Of a stretch of DNA of 61,927 bases, positions 33,312 through 43,575 are shown piece after piece. The position numbers and the translations under genes are program-made. The first letter of the stretch is position 1. The number at the start of each line of letters is the position of its first letter. Source of the DNA: Streptomyces polyasparticus. Lineage in GTDB: Bacteria > Actinomycetota > Actinomycetes > Streptomycetales > Streptomycetaceae. The notes under the pieces were generated by a model. That model saw only the letters and a list, made by a program, of their open reading frames with translations. It was not told where the DNA came from and did no database searches. The stretch spans positions 1-61,927 of the forward strand of contig NZ_JACTVJ010000008.1 in the NCBI RefSeq assembly GCF_014493765.1. The letters are read 5' to 3'.

Positions 33312-35362
33312 ATGGCCGGGGACATACCGGAGCGGGGTGCGGGCAGGGTCATCGGCGGCCGTTACCGGCTGCTGCGCAAGCTGGGTTCGGGCGGGATGGG
33401 CCGGGTCTGGCTCGCCTACGACGACGAACTGGCCTGCGAGGTCTCGATGAAGGAGATCACGCTGCCGGCCGTCCCGATGGACGCGTCCGAACCTGCCCAG
33501 CGCATCGCCCGCGCCCGCAGCGAGGCCCGGCACGCGGCGCGGCTGCGCGGCCATCCCCATGTGGCGACCGTGCATGACGTGCTGCTGCACGAGGGGCTGC
33601 CGTGGATCGTCATGGAGTACGTGGCGGACGCGACCGATCTGCAGTCGCGCGTACGGAACAGGGGTCCGCTGCCCGCGCACGAGGCCGCACGGGTGGGCCG
33701 CGCGGTGCTCGACGCGCTGACGGCCGGGCACCGGATCGGCATCCTGCACCGCGATGTGAAGCCGGCCAACATCCTCTTGGCGCCCGACGCTTCGGGCGAC
33801 CCGGCGGGCCGGGTGCTGCTCACCGACTACGGCATCGCGCTGCAGCCCGAGTCGAGCGAACCGCGCCTGACGTCCACCGCCGGGATCCTCGGGACGCCCG
33901 GCTATCTCGCGCCCGAGCGGGCACGCGGCGAGCCGCCGACGCCGGCCGCCGATCTGTTCTCGCTCGGGGCGACGCTCTACTACGCGGTGGAGGGCCGCGG
34001 CCCCTTCGACCGCGGTGACGAGTACGCGATGCTCACCGCGCTGGTCGGCGAGGACCCTGGCCGCCGGCGCGGGCCGGTGAACTCTGGCCCGTACTACAGG
34101 GATTGCTGCACAAGGACCCGGTGCTCAGGTCGGCGCCGGAGACGGCGGCGCGGCGGCTGCGGGAGGTCGAGCAGGGGACGGCGGGCGGCCCGCCAGGAGG
34201 CACCTTCGGGCCCCCGCCGGCGGGGTACTACGCGGGCACACCGAACACGCCCGGTACGCCCGGCACGCCTGTCACTCCTCACGCCCCGGGCACCCCCCAG
34301 ACGCCGGGCACGCCGGGTGGCCCCCCGTCACCCGGCGGCGGCCCTCAATTCCCGTACGCCCAACAGGCTCTGCCACCGGTGGGCCAGCCCTGGCCCGGGC
34401 AGCAGGGGCACCCCACACCACCCGGCGCGCCCGCGGGCGACGGCCCCCGCCGCAAACTCTCCACGGCCATGGTCGTCGCCCTCGTGGCCGCCGTGGTCGT
34501 GGCCATCGCCGGTCTGTCCTGGGGCGCCTGGGCGACCTTCCGCGATACGGGCGATCCGCAGGCAGGAAAGAACGGGAAGCCGACCCCCACCGCACCCACG
34601 AGCAGCGCGCCCCCGAGCCCGACCGGCCCCGTCTACCCGTACGGCGAAGAGGTCGGTCTCAAGAAGCCGTTGCAGGCGGGGGATTGCGTCAACGTGGTCT
34701 GGTCGGGGACCCCCTTCAAGTCGGGCGCCAACCTCGGTGTCGTCGCCTGCGGCGCCGAGGACTCGCTCGCCGACGGCCAGGTCCTCGCCCTGGAGACGCA
34801 TGCCAGCGCCCAGGAGGCCGGCGACCAGGGCGCCGAGCGCTGCGCGGGCCAGGTGGGACCGATCGCCGAGGCGCTGCCGGACGCGGGGGTGCACGCCGTG
34901 GTGCCCACGAAGGAGGGCTTCGAGGCGGCCGGGCGGGCCACGGCCTGTCTGGTGCTCGGTGAACATGCCGCGATCGGCGGGGAGATCGGGCGGTTCAGGG
35001 ACGACGGGCAGATGCTGTTCACGAATCAGATGTCCGTCGGGGACTGCCTGCGCTACGACGACAGCGTCAAGGACGCCGAGGGCTACCGGCTCACCGACTG
35101 CGCGGAGCAGCACGAACTCCAGGTCATCCCCGGCGCCGCCGCGCCCGGCGGCATGAGCTGGACCAAGGTCAGCGAGGAGGCGTGGAAGGTGTGCGGGAAC
35201 AAGTACGAGTCGGCCTGGGCACCCGGCGGCGACCACGCGGTGTTCGGTTTCGCGCCGTACGAGGAGGACTGGAAGGACGGCATGAAGACGCTGGTCTGCC
35301 TCGTCGGCCGGACCGACGGCACGGCCTTCACGGGCGCGATCGCGGACCCCGCGGAGGCCTGA
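33312..35362 (+). CDS. Ser/Thr protein kinase with extracytoplasmic domain, frameshifted
   Basis: The kinase domain reads from ATG 33312: GSGGMGRVWLA near residue 25, catalytic HRDVKPANIL near 150, DYG in place of DFG near 172, and GTPGYLAPE near 195. After LVGEDP, near 34055, the frame that continues the domain (ARAGELWPVLQGLLHKDPVL) is shifted by one base; adding one C to the run at 34055-34057 joins it to the second half ending at 35362. That half has a Pro/Thr linker (PGTPGTP repeats), one membrane helix (VVALVAAVVVAIAGLSWGAW) and a Cys-containing outer domain (septum-formation-like). The unshifted frame stays open to 35156 but is nonsense. Either a sequencing error or a recent pseudogene. 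Confidence 0.82.
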
Positions 35363-35471
35363 GCGACGGCGTTCACCCGGGGTTGGCCCCGGCGACGCCC
35401 GGATGTGGCCGAAGCCTGCCAGCCTGCCGCGATCGGGGAAGCGGTGGGCGGCGACGGGGAGGAACACAGCC

Positions 35472-35669
35472 ATGGACAGTGCACCGGCGATCTTCGCGGG
35501 CACGGTGTTCGCCCTGTTCGGGGTGGGCCTGGGGACCTGGACCGTGGCCCGGGTCGCCCACCGCAGGCCCGTGATCGAGCAGGCTCGGCCGGTGATGTCG
35601 GCCACGCTCAGCGCCCTGGTCTCGGCGGGCGCGCTGGCGCTCGGGGTCTGGTGCTTCCTGCGTAGGTGA
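35472..35669 (+). CDS. small two-helix membrane protein
   Basis: Encodes 65 residues from ATG 35472 behind GGGGAGGAAC. Two membrane helices (IFAGTVFALFGVGLGTW near 7, and TLSALVSAGALALGVWCFL near 45) with a basic linker (ARVAHRRP). No family recognised. Strong codon bias and a good ribosome site support it. Confidence 0.75.
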   Translation: MDSAPAIFAGTVFALFGVGLGTWTVARVAHRRPVIEQARPVMSATLSALVSAGALALGVWCFLRR

Positions 35670-35995
35670 CCTGCGTATCCCCGTCGTATTCCGGATCATC
35701 CGGCGCCAGGTGGCGGGGAGGGAAACCGGCCAATCCGGGAGAGAAGGCTCCGGTACCCGGAAAAGGCCAGGTCGGCAGTCCGGGCGGCAGGACAGGCGGT
35801 AGTCGGGTTACCGTTCGAGTGGCCGCTGCGGGCTTTTCCCGTTTGACACGGGGGCGGGATGTACCGTCACACTCCGCAGCGTCACCGTATGACCGCAGAG
35901 GGCGGCGCCGTGGAAATGTTCGCGGGACCGCCGTATGAAGGCATACGGGCCGCACTGTCAGCCAGTGAGAGCGTCGACCGGAGAGAAGAGCCACG
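35670..35995 (+). promoter_or_regulatory. topA upstream region
   Basis: A 326-bp gap with no gene. TTGACA, a perfect -35, lies at 35843-35848, but no good -10 is seen 16-18 bases later (best TCACAC), so the promoter call is weak. A 7-bp stem ccgtatg-aagg-catacgg is at 35931-35948 in the presumed leader, about 50 bp before the start. topA promoters in streptomycetes respond to supercoiling. Confidence 0.35.
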
Positions 35996-38815
35996 TTGTC
36001 CCCGACCAGCGAGACCGCACAGGGCGGCCGCCGCCGACTCGTCATTGTCGAGTCCCCTGCCAAGGCGAAGACCATCAAGGGCTACCTCGGCCCGGGGTAT
36101 GTCGTCGAGGCGAGTGTCGGGCACATCCGCGACCTGCCGAACGGCGCCGCCGAGGTGCCGGAGAAGTACACCGGCGAGGTGCGCCGCCTCGGCGTCGACG
36201 TGAACAACGACTTCGAGCCCATCTATGTCGTCAACGCCGACAAGAAGGCCCAGGTCAAGAAGCTCAAGGACCTCCTGAAGGACTCCGACGAGCTCTTCCT
36301 CGCCACCGATGAGGACCGCGAGGGCGAAGCCATCGCGTGGCACCTCCTCGAGGTCCTGAAGCCCAAGGTCCCGGTCAAGCGCATGGTGTTCCACGAGATC
36401 ACCAAGGCCGCGATCCAGGAGGCCGTCGCCAGTCCGCGCGAGCTCAACAAGCGCATGGTCGACGCCCAGGAGACCCGCCGTATCCTCGACCGCCTCTACG
36501 GCTACGAGGTCTCGCCGGTCCTGTGGAAGAAGGTCATGCCGCGTCTGTCGGCGGGCCGTGTGCAGTCCGTCGCGACCCGGCTCGTCGTCGAGCGCGAGCG
36601 GGAGCGCATCGCGTTCCGCTCCGCCGAGTACTGGGACCTGACCGGCACCTTCGGCACCGGCCGCGCCGGTGACGCCTCCGACCCCTCGCAGCTGATCGCC
36701 CGTCTGACCACGGTCGACGGCAAGCGCGTGGCGCAGGGCCGTGACTTCGACTCGCTCGGCCAGATCAAGGGCGCCAACACGCTGCACCTCGACGAGGCGA
36801 ACGCCCGCGCGCTCGCCGCGGCCCTGGAGAACGCGCAGTTCTCGGTCCGCTCGGTCGAGTCCAAGCCGTACCGCCGCTCGCCGTACGCGCCGTTCCGCAC
36901 CACGACCCTGCAGCAGGAGGCCTCGCGCAAGCTGGGCTTCGGTGCGAAGGCGACGATGCAGGTGGCACAGAAGCTGTACGAGAACGGCTTCATCACCTAC
37001 ATGCGTACCGACTCCACCACGCTGTCGGACACCGCGGTCTCGGCCGCCCGCACCCAGGTGACCCAGCTGTACGGGGCCGACTATCTGCCGGACAAGCCGC
37101 GCACGTACGCCGGCAAGGTCAAGAACGCGCAGGAGGCGCACGAGGCGATCCGTCCCTCGGGCGACCGCTTCCGCACCCCCGCCGAGACCGGCCTGACCGG
37201 CGACCAGTTCCGTCTGTACGAGCTGATCTGGAAGCGCACCGTCGCCTCCCAGATGAAGGACGCGACCGGTAACTCCGTCACCGTCAAGATCGGTGGCACG
37301 GCGAGCGACGGCCGCGACGCCGAGTTCAGCGCGTCCGGCAAGACCATCACCTTCCACGGCTTCCTCAAGGCGTACGTGGAAGGCGCGGACGACCCGAACG
37401 CCGAGCTCGACGACCGTGAGCGTCGGCTTCCGCAGGTCAGCCAGGGCGACCCGCTCTCCGCGGACGAGATGTCCGTGGACGGCCACGCGACCAAGCCGCC
37501 GGCCCGCTACACCGAGGCCTCGCTCGTCAAGGAGCTCGAAGAGCGCGAGATCGGCCGCCCGTCGACGTACGCGTCGATCATCGGCACGATCCTCGACCGC
37601 GGTTACGTCTTCAAGAAGGGCACGGCGCTCGTCCCGTCCTTCCTGAGCTTCGCCGTGGTCAACCTGCTCGAGAAGCACTTCGGGCGGCTCGTCGACTACA
37701 GCTTCACGGCCAAGATGGAGGACGACCTCGACCGCATCGCGCGGGGCGAGGCGCAGGCCGTGCCGTGGCTGCGGCGCTTCTACTTCGGTGAGGGCTCCGA
37801 CGGGGCCGGGGGTGCGGCCGACGCCGGCAACGGCGACGGTGACCACCTCGGCGGTCTGAAGGAGCTGGTGACCGACCTGGGCGCGATCGACGCCCGGGAG
37901 ATCTCCTCCTTCCCCGTCGGCAACGACATCAAGCTGCGTGTCGGGCGCTACGGCCCGTACATCGAGCGCGGTGAGAAGGACGCCGAGGGCCACCAGCGGG
38001 CCGACGTCCCGGACGACCTCGCGCCGGACGAGCTGACGGTCGAGCTGGCCGAGGAACTGCTCGCCAAGCCGAGCGGTGACTTCGCGCTCGGCAAGGACCC
38101 GGTGTCGGGCAACGAGATCGTGGCGAAGGACGGCCGCTACGGCCCGTACGTCACGGAGATCCTGCCCGAGGGCACGCCCAAGACCGGCAAGAACGCGGTG
38201 AAGCCGCGGACCGCCTCGCTGTTCAAGACGATGTCCCTGGACACGGTCACGCTCGACGACGCGCTGGCGCTGATGTCGCTGCCGCGGATCGTGGGCACGG
38301 ACGCCGAGGGTGTGGAGATCACCGCGCAGAACGGGCGCTACGGCCCGTATCTGAAGAAGGGCACGGACTCGCGTTCCCTGGAGAACGAGGAGCAGCTCTT
38401 CTCGATCACGCTCGACGAGGCCCTCGCGATCTACGCCCAGCCGAAGGTCCGCGGGCGGGCCGCCGCGAAGCCGCCGCTCAAGGAGCTCGGCGAGGACCCG
38501 GTCTCGGGCAAGCCGGTGGTCGTCAAGGACGGGCGCTTCGGTCCGTACGTGACGGACGGCGAGACGAACGCGACGCTGCGGGCTGCGGACTCCGTGGAGG
38601 AGATCACGCCGGAGCGCGGGTTCGAACTGCTCGCGGAGAAGCGGGCGAAGGGGCCGGCGAAGAAGGTCGCCAAGAAGGCGCCGGCGAAGAAGGCCCCGGC
38701 CAAGAAGGCGGCCGCGAAGAAGACCGCTGCCAAGAAGACGACGGCTGCGAAGAAGGCCCCGGCCAAGAAGGCCGCCGCGAAGAAGGCTGCGGCTTCGGCT
38801 CCGGCCGAGGACTGA
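35996..38815 (+). CDS. topA: DNA topoisomerase I
   Basis: Encodes 939 residues from TTG 35996 behind GGAGAGAAG. Relaxes negative supercoils by single-strand passage. Toprim domain at the N-terminus (VIVESPAKAKTIKGYLG; DEDREGEAIAWHL near 103), catalytic Tyr in GFITYMRTDSTT near 330. No zinc fingers; instead four or more TopA C-terminal repeats with a (G)RYGPY core and a final Lys/Ala tail (KKAPAKKAAAKK pattern, about 55 residues), the processivity tail known in Streptomyces. A Gly/Asp-rich linker lies near 600. Confidence 0.97.
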   Translation: MSPTSETAQGGRRRLVIVESPAKAKTIKGYLGPGYVVEASVGHIRDLPNGAAEVPEKYTGEVRRLGVDVNNDFEPIYVVNADKKAQVKKLKDLLKDSDELFLATDEDREGEAIAWHLLEVLKPKVPVKRMVFHEITKAAIQEAVASPRELNKRMVDAQETRRILDRLYGYEVSPVLWKKVMPRLSAGRVQSVATRLVVERERERIAFRSAEYWDLTGTFGTGRAGDASDPSQLIARLTTVDGKRVAQGRDFDSLGQIKGANTLHLDEANARALAAALENAQFSVRSVESKPYRRSPYAPFRTTTLQQEASRKLGFGAKATMQVAQKLYENGFITYMRTDSTTLSDTAVSAARTQVTQLYGADYLPDKPRTYAGKVKNAQEAHEAIRPSGDRFRTPAETGLTGDQFRLYELIWKRTVASQMKDATGNSVTVKIGGTASDGRDAEFSASGKTITFHGFLKAYVEGADDPNAELDDRERRLPQVSQGDPLSADEMSVDGHATKPPARYTEASLVKELEEREIGRPSTYASIIGTILDRGYVFKKGTALVPSFLSFAVVNLLEKHFGRLVDYSFTAKMEDDLDRIARGEAQAVPWLRRFYFGEGSDGAGGAADAGNGDGDHLGGLKELVTDLGAIDAREISSFPVGNDIKLRVGRYGPYIERGEKDAEGHQRADVPDDLAPDELTVELAEELLAKPSGDFALGKDPVSGNEIVAKDGRYGPYVTEILPEGTPKTGKNAVKPRTASLFKTMSLDTVTLDDALALMSLPRIVGTDAEGVEITAQNGRYGPYLKKGTDSRSLENEEQLFSITLDEALAIYAQPKVRGRAAAKPPLKELGEDPVSGKPVVVKDGRFGPYVTDGETNATLRAADSVEEITPERGFELLAEKRAKGPAKKVAKKAPAKKAPAKKAAAKKTAAKKTTAAKKAPAKKAAAKKAAASAPAED

Positions 38816-38835
38816 GTTCCCGTAAGGCGAAAGGC

Positions 38836-38868
38836 CCGCCCCCTCCCCGTACGACGGTGAGGGGGCGG
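38836..38868 (+). terminator. hairpin after topA
   Basis: Perfect 10-bp stem ccgccccctc / gagggggcgg with a 13-base loop, 20 bp past the stop. No U-run. Confidence 0.75.
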
Positions 38869-38922
38869 ACCTATGTTCGGGAGGCGGTCCGGGGACGGGG
38901 GCGCTCCGGATAGGCTGGTCGA

Positions 38923-41900
38923 ATGACCCGAGACGACTCCGATGCCGCCCTGGTCGCCGACTCCCGCGAGCGTGCCGTACGCGCGCTGTTGCGCCATCCC
39001 CCGCTGAAGCGCCTGTGGAGCGCGCAGTTCGTGGGAGGGATCGGGGACGCGCTCGCGCTGCTCGTGCTCGTCCTGCTCGGGGTGCAGGCGGCGCTCGCCG
39101 AGCAGTCCTTCGGCGGTGGTTATCGCGGCGTCGCCTTCGCCGTGGCGGCCGTCTTCGCCGTCCGGATCCTCGCGACCCTGATCTTCGGGGCCGTGCTCCT
39201 CGGCCCGCTCACCTCGCTGACCAGTGCCGAAGGTCCGCTCGACCGCCGCTGGACCATGATCGTGTCGGACGGTCTGCGGGCCGTGCTCCTGATCATCGCG
39301 CCGCTGTGGATCGACTGGACCCCGGACAATGCGCTCGCCGTCCTGCTCGTGACCGGCTTCGTCGTCGGCGTCGCCGAGCGCTTTTGGACCGTGGCCCGCG
39401 AGAGCGCCGCACCCGCGCTGCTGCCCGCGCCCCCGTTGGAGGGGGCGACCGTACGCCCGCTGCCGGACCACACCGAAGCGCTGCGCCGCCTGTCGCTGCG
39501 TACGGGATTCATCGCGCTGCCCGTCGGCGCGCTCGTGCTGATCACCGCCACCCTCATCGGCAATCTGCTCGGTGCCGGGGTGGACTGGTTCGCGCAGCAC
39601 CAGGCCGCGCTGGCCTCGTATGTCGCCGCCGGACTGTTCGCCGCGTCGCTGTCCGTCGTCTACTTCATCGAGCTGCCCGACAGCCGGACCCCGCGCGCCC
39701 GTTCACCGCTCGAGGGCCTGCGCCGGCCGAAGACCGGCGGCGGTGTCGACAAGGGCCGTACGGGCGCCATCCCGCTGCTCGTCCTGGCCTGCGCGGCGGT
39801 CGCCGCGGCCATCGCGGCCGCCGTCTCCGTGGTCGTGCTGCACGCGATCGACCTGGGCGGCGGGCCCGTTCTCTTCGGCATCTTCGTCACTGCGCTGACC
39901 GCGGGCACCGTGCTCGGGATCCGGATCGCACCCTCCGTGGTGCCCGCCCTGTCGCGGCGCCGGCTGCTCGCGCTCGCCGTCGCCGTGGCCGGGATCGCGC
40001 TGCTCGCCGCCGGTCTCGTACCCGACCAGACCACCGTCCTGCTGCTGCTCGGCCTGGCCGGCACGGCCGCCGGAGTCGCCGCCAACACCGGGCACTCCCT
40101 GCTCGACCAGGAGGTCGAGGACTTCCGCCGGACCCGTACGACCGAGCATCTGCAGGCCGCTGTACGGGTGGCGGTCGCGCTGGCCGCGGTCGTCGCGCCC
40201 GTGCTCGCCGGGCTGATCGGGGAACACCGGCTCGAGAACGGCAAGTTCGTGTTCGCGCACGGCGGCGCCGCCTTCCTGCTGATGCTGGCGGGCGCGCTGC
40301 TGCTTCCCGTGGCGGCTCTGGTGCTCGCCAAGGCCGACGACCGGTCCGGGGTGCCGCTGCGCCGCGATCTGACCGATGCGCTGCGCGGCGCCGAACCGGC
40401 CCAGGCGCCGTCCGCGACCGGGTTCTTCATCGCGCTCGAAGGCGGCGACGGTGCGGGCAAGTCCACGCAGGCGAACGCGCTCGCCGAGTGGATCAGGTCC
40501 AAGGGCCACGAGGTCGTGCTCACGCGCGAGCCGGGTGCGACGCCCGTCGGCAAGCGGCTGCGCTCGATCCTGCTCGACGTGTCGTCGGCCGGGCTCTCGC
40601 ACCGCGCGGAGGCGCTCCTTTACGCGGCCGACCGCGCCGAGCACGTCGACACGGTGGTCCGGCCCGCTCTTGAGCGCGGCGCCGTGGTCATCACCGACCG
40701 GTACATCGACTCGTCCGTGGCCTACCAGGGCGCGGGCCGCGATCTGTCCCCGACGGAGATCGCCCGTATCTCGCGCTGGGCGACCGACGGGCTCGTACCG
40801 CATCTGACCGTCCTTCTCGACGTTTCGCCGGAGGCTGCGCGCGAGCGCTTCACCGAGGCGCCGGACCGGCTCGAGTCGGAGCCGGCCGAGTTCCACGCGC
40901 GGGTCCGCTCCGGCTTCCTGACGCTCGCCTCCGCCGACCCCGGGCGCTATCTCGTGGTCGACGCGGCGCAGGACCCCGAGGCCGTCACCACCGTCGTACG
41001 GCACCGTCTCGACCAGCTGCTGCCGCTCTCGGACGCCGAGAAGCAGGCGCAGGAGGAGGCCCGCAAGGCGGCCGAGGAAGAGGCCCGGCGGCGCGCGGAG
41101 GAAGAGGCCGCGCGCAAGGCCGAGGAGGAGCGCCTGGAGCGCGAGCGCCAGGAGCAGCTGGCCCGCCTGCGCGCCGAGGAGGAGGAGCGCAAGCGCCGCG
41201 AGCTGGAGGAGGCGCGGCGCCGCGAGGAGGAGCGGCAGGCCGAGGAGGCGCGCGCACGCGCCGAGGAGGCCCGCCGGCTCGCCGAGGAGGAGCGGCGTCG
41301 GCGTGAGGCCGAGGAGCAGCTGCGGGCCGCGGAGGAGGAGCGTCGCAGGCGCCAGGCCGCGGAGGAGCAGCGGCTGCGGGACGAGGCCGAGGAACGGCGT
41401 CTGGACAAGCAGCGCAAGGCGGAAGAGGCGCTGTTGAAGGCCGAGGAGGCGCGGCGGACCGCTGCCGCTGCGGCGCTGGCTGCCGAGGCGGCGGCGCAGC
41501 CCGATGCGGAGACCACGGTGCCGACGCCGATCGTGAAGGGCGCGGACGAGACCACCGTGTCCACGCCGATCGTGGCGCCCTCGCCCTCCGCGCCGCCGGC
41601 GGATGAGACCGCGGTGCTGCCGGTTGTGCCTGAGCCCGGTGGGCGGGGTGCGCAGGATGTACGGGGTGCTGACGGTGCGCAGGATGTACGGGGTGCCGAC
41701 GGGGCGCAGGATGCACGGGATGCCGACGGTGCGCAGGATGTACGGGGCGGTCGGGATGGCCGGGAGGCCGACTCCGGGCCGCAGGACCGTGGGGCCGCGG
41801 TGAGTCCGGCCGAGGAGACGGCCGTGCTGCCGAAGCCGGCCGCGGCGGACGAGACCGCGGTGCTGCCGCCCGTACGGGACGCGCGGCCCGCCGACGATCC

Positions 41901-42126
41901 GGCGGACCGGGTGCCGCCGGGGCTGTTCCGCGACGAGCGGCCTGCGGCGGGTCGCGAGGACCGTACGCGGGAGCTTCCGCAGGTCGACGAGACGGGTGCG
42001 CCGCGGCGGCGTCCGCGCTCGGACTGGGCGGAGGAGACTCCGCTGGACGATCTGCCTTCTCTGGCGGATGAGTTGCTGGGTGAGCGGGATGAGGACGGGC
42101 CGGGCTCGGGCGGGCGTCGGGGGTAG
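38923..42126 (+). CDS. tmk: membrane-anchored thymidylate kinase (MFS-like domain, Tmk domain, coiled coil)
   Basis: Encodes 1067 residues. Residues 1-480 are an MFS-like membrane domain of about eleven helices. Residues about 500-705 are dTMP kinase: P-loop EGGDGAGKST, TREPGATPVG, DRYIDSSVAYQGAGR, then LLDVSPEAARER. Residues about 705-855 are a highly charged Glu/Arg helix (EEARRRAEEEA pattern). Residues 860-1067 are disordered with five E/DET(A/T)V motifs and a 9-residue tandem repeat. The layout is standard for streptomycetes. dTMP to dTDP for DNA synthesis, possibly tethered to the membrane. TAGGCT six bases before ATG, with no ribosome site, suggests a leaderless mRNA. Confidence 0.93.
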   Translation: MTRDDSDAALVADSRERAVRALLRHPPLKRLWSAQFVGGIGDALALLVLVLLGVQAALAEQSFGGGYRGVAFAVAAVFAVRILATLIFGAVLLGPLTSLTSAEGPLDRRWTMIVSDGLRAVLLIIAPLWIDWTPDNALAVLLVTGFVVGVAERFWTVARESAAPALLPAPPLEGATVRPLPDHTEALRRLSLRTGFIALPVGALVLITATLIGNLLGAGVDWFAQHQAALASYVAAGLFAASLSVVYFIELPDSRTPRARSPLEGLRRPKTGGGVDKGRTGAIPLLVLACAAVAAAIAAAVSVVVLHAIDLGGGPVLFGIFVTALTAGTVLGIRIAPSVVPALSRRRLLALAVAVAGIALLAAGLVPDQTTVLLLLGLAGTAAGVAANTGHSLLDQEVEDFRRTRTTEHLQAAVRVAVALAAVVAPVLAGLIGEHRLENGKFVFAHGGAAFLLMLAGALLLPVAALVLAKADDRSGVPLRRDLTDALRGAEPAQAPSATGFFIALEGGDGAGKSTQANALAEWIRSKGHEVVLTREPGATPVGKRLRSILLDVSSAGLSHRAEALLYAADRAEHVDTVVRPALERGAVVITDRYIDSSVAYQGAGRDLSPTEIARISRWATDGLVPHLTVLLDVSPEAARERFTEAPDRLESEPAEFHARVRSGFLTLASADPGRYLVVDAAQDPEAVTTVVRHRLDQLLPLSDAEKQAQEEARKAAEEEARRRAEEEAARKAEEERLERERQEQLARLRAEEEERKRRELEEARRREEERQAEEARARAEEARRLAEEERRRREAEEQLRAAEEERRRRQAAEEQRLRDEAEERRLDKQRKAEEALLKAEEARRTAAAAALAAEAAAQPDAETTVPTPIVKGADETTVSTPIVAPSPSAPPADETAVLPVVPEPGGRGAQDVRGADGAQDVRGADGAQDARDADGAQDVRGGRDGREADSGPQDRGAAVSPAEETAVLPKPAAADETAVLPPVRDARPADDPADRVPPGLFRDERPAAGREDRTRELPQVDETGAPRRRPRSDWAEETPLDDLPSLADELLGERDEDGPGSGGRRG
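41647..41753. repeat. 27-bp in-frame tandem repeat in the tmk tail
   Basis: Units at 41647, 41674, 41701 and 41728, consensus ggtgcgcaggatgtacgggg plus tgccgac, encoding GAQDVRGAD nonapeptides. Lies in the disordered C-terminal part. Confidence 0.92.
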
Positions 42127-42239
42127 GGGCGCCTGCGGCGGGCTGAGGGGCTGGATGGCGGAGCCCGCTGTCAGTGGGCTGCCCCACAATGGGACGGTAG
42201 GGCGCACCACCCCCCGTAGTGAAAGAAGGGCGGCACCCC

Positions 42240-43445
42240 ATGCCCGTATGGGATGACCTGGTCGGTCAGGACCGGGTGACCGCGCAGCTCGAGGCTGCCG
42301 CGCGGGATGCCGACGCGTATGTGACGGCGGCCGCCGAGAAGACCACGCTGCCGTCGAGTTCGAAGATGACGCACGCGTGGCTGTTCACCGGCCCACCCGG
42401 CTCGGGGCGCTCCACCGCGGCCAGGGCCTTCGGCGCGGCGCTGCAGTGCGTGAGCCCGGACCGCGCGCTCGGCGGGATCCCGGGCTGCGGCTTCTGCGAC
42501 GGCTGCCACACCGCCCTCGTCGGTACGCACGCCGATGTCGAAGTCGTGCGGACCGATCTGCTCAGCATCGGCGTGAAGGAGACCCGCGACCTCGTCCGGC
42601 GGGCCCAGATGTCCCCGGCCGGCGGCCGCTGGCAGGTCATCGTCCTGGAGGACGCCGACCGTCTCACCGAGGGCGCGGGCAATGTGCTGCTCAAGGCCGT
42701 CGAGGAGCCCGCGCCGCGCACGGTCTGGCTGCTGTGCGCGCCCTCCCTCGAGGATGTGCTGCCCACGATCCGCTCCCGCTGCCGCCACCTCACCCTGCGC
42801 ACCCCGCCGGTGGACGCGGTGGCCGACATCCTCGTACGGCGTGACGGCATCGAGCCGCCCGTCGCGGCCGCGATGGCCCAGGCCACGCAGGGCCACATCG
42901 GGCGCGCCCGCAGGCTCGCCACCGATCCGCGGGCGCGCGAGCGGCGGGCCGCCGTGCTCAAGCTGCCGCTGCGGGTCGACGACATCGGCGGCTGCCTCAA
43001 GGCGGCCCAGGAGCTGATCGATTCGGCCTCCGATGACGCCAAGCAGCTGGCGGAGGAGGTCGACACCAAGGAGACCGAGGATCTGAAGGCGGCGCTCGGC
43101 GGCGGTCAGGGCGGGCGGATGCCGCGCGGCACCGCGGGTGTGATGAAGGACCTGGAGGACAAGCAGAAGCGGCGGCGCACGAGGACGCAGCGCGACACCC
43201 TGGACCTCGCGCTCACCGACCTCACCGGCTTCTACCGGGACGTTCTGGCACTGCAGCTGGGCTCCCAGGTCGCCCTCGCCAATGTCGACCACCGCGAGCA
43301 GCTGGAGCGCCTGGCCCGGTCCGGTTCGCCGGAGGCGACCCTGCGCCGGATCGAGGCGATCTCGGCCTGCCGCGAGGCACTCGACCGCAATGTGGCCCCG
43401 CTGCTCGCCGTCGAGGCGATGACGATGGCGCTGCGGGCGGGCTGA
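42240..43445 (+). CDS. holB: DNA polymerase III delta' subunit
   Basis: Encodes 401 residues from ATG 42240 behind GAAAGAAGGG. Clamp-loader subunit. AAA+ fold: WDDLVGQDRVTAQL near residue 3, P-loop-like GPPGSGRST near 52 with Arg in place of Lys (delta' normally does not hydrolyse ATP), zinc module CGFCDGCHT near 82, SRC in IRSRCRHL near 184. Downstream of tmk as in many bacteria. The gene end is duplicated in a 25-bp repeat. Confidence 0.94.
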   Translation: MPVWDDLVGQDRVTAQLEAAARDADAYVTAAAEKTTLPSSSKMTHAWLFTGPPGSGRSTAARAFGAALQCVSPDRALGGIPGCGFCDGCHTALVGTHADVEVVRTDLLSIGVKETRDLVRRAQMSPAGGRWQVIVLEDADRLTEGAGNVLLKAVEEPAPRTVWLLCAPSLEDVLPTIRSRCRHLTLRTPPVDAVADILVRRDGIEPPVAAAMAQATQGHIGRARRLATDPRARERRAAVLKLPLRVDDIGGCLKAAQELIDSASDDAKQLAEEVDTKETEDLKAALGGGQGGRMPRGTAGVMKDLEDKQKRRRTRTQRDTLDLALTDLTGFYRDVLALQLGSQVALANVDHREQLERLARSGSPEATLRRIEAISACREALDRNVAPLLAVEAMTMALRAG

Positions 43446-43478
43446 GGCCCAGAGGCTGCGGGCGGCTGAGTCCCAAAG
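43430..43478. repeat. 25/24-bp duplication spanning the holB stop
   Basis: gctgcgggcgggctgaggcc-cagag (43430-43454) followed by gctgcgggcggctgagtccc-aaag (43455-43478). The holB stop (43443-43445) lies in the first unit and a copy of ctga occurs in the second. Confidence 0.88.
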
Positions 43479-43575
43479 GCTGCCACCCCGGAGTCGCCCC
43501 CGGGAAGCAAGGGCGCGCGTCACTCGTACGAGGCGGAGCAACTCCGCTGAGCGACCGCACCGTTACCCTCGGTGG

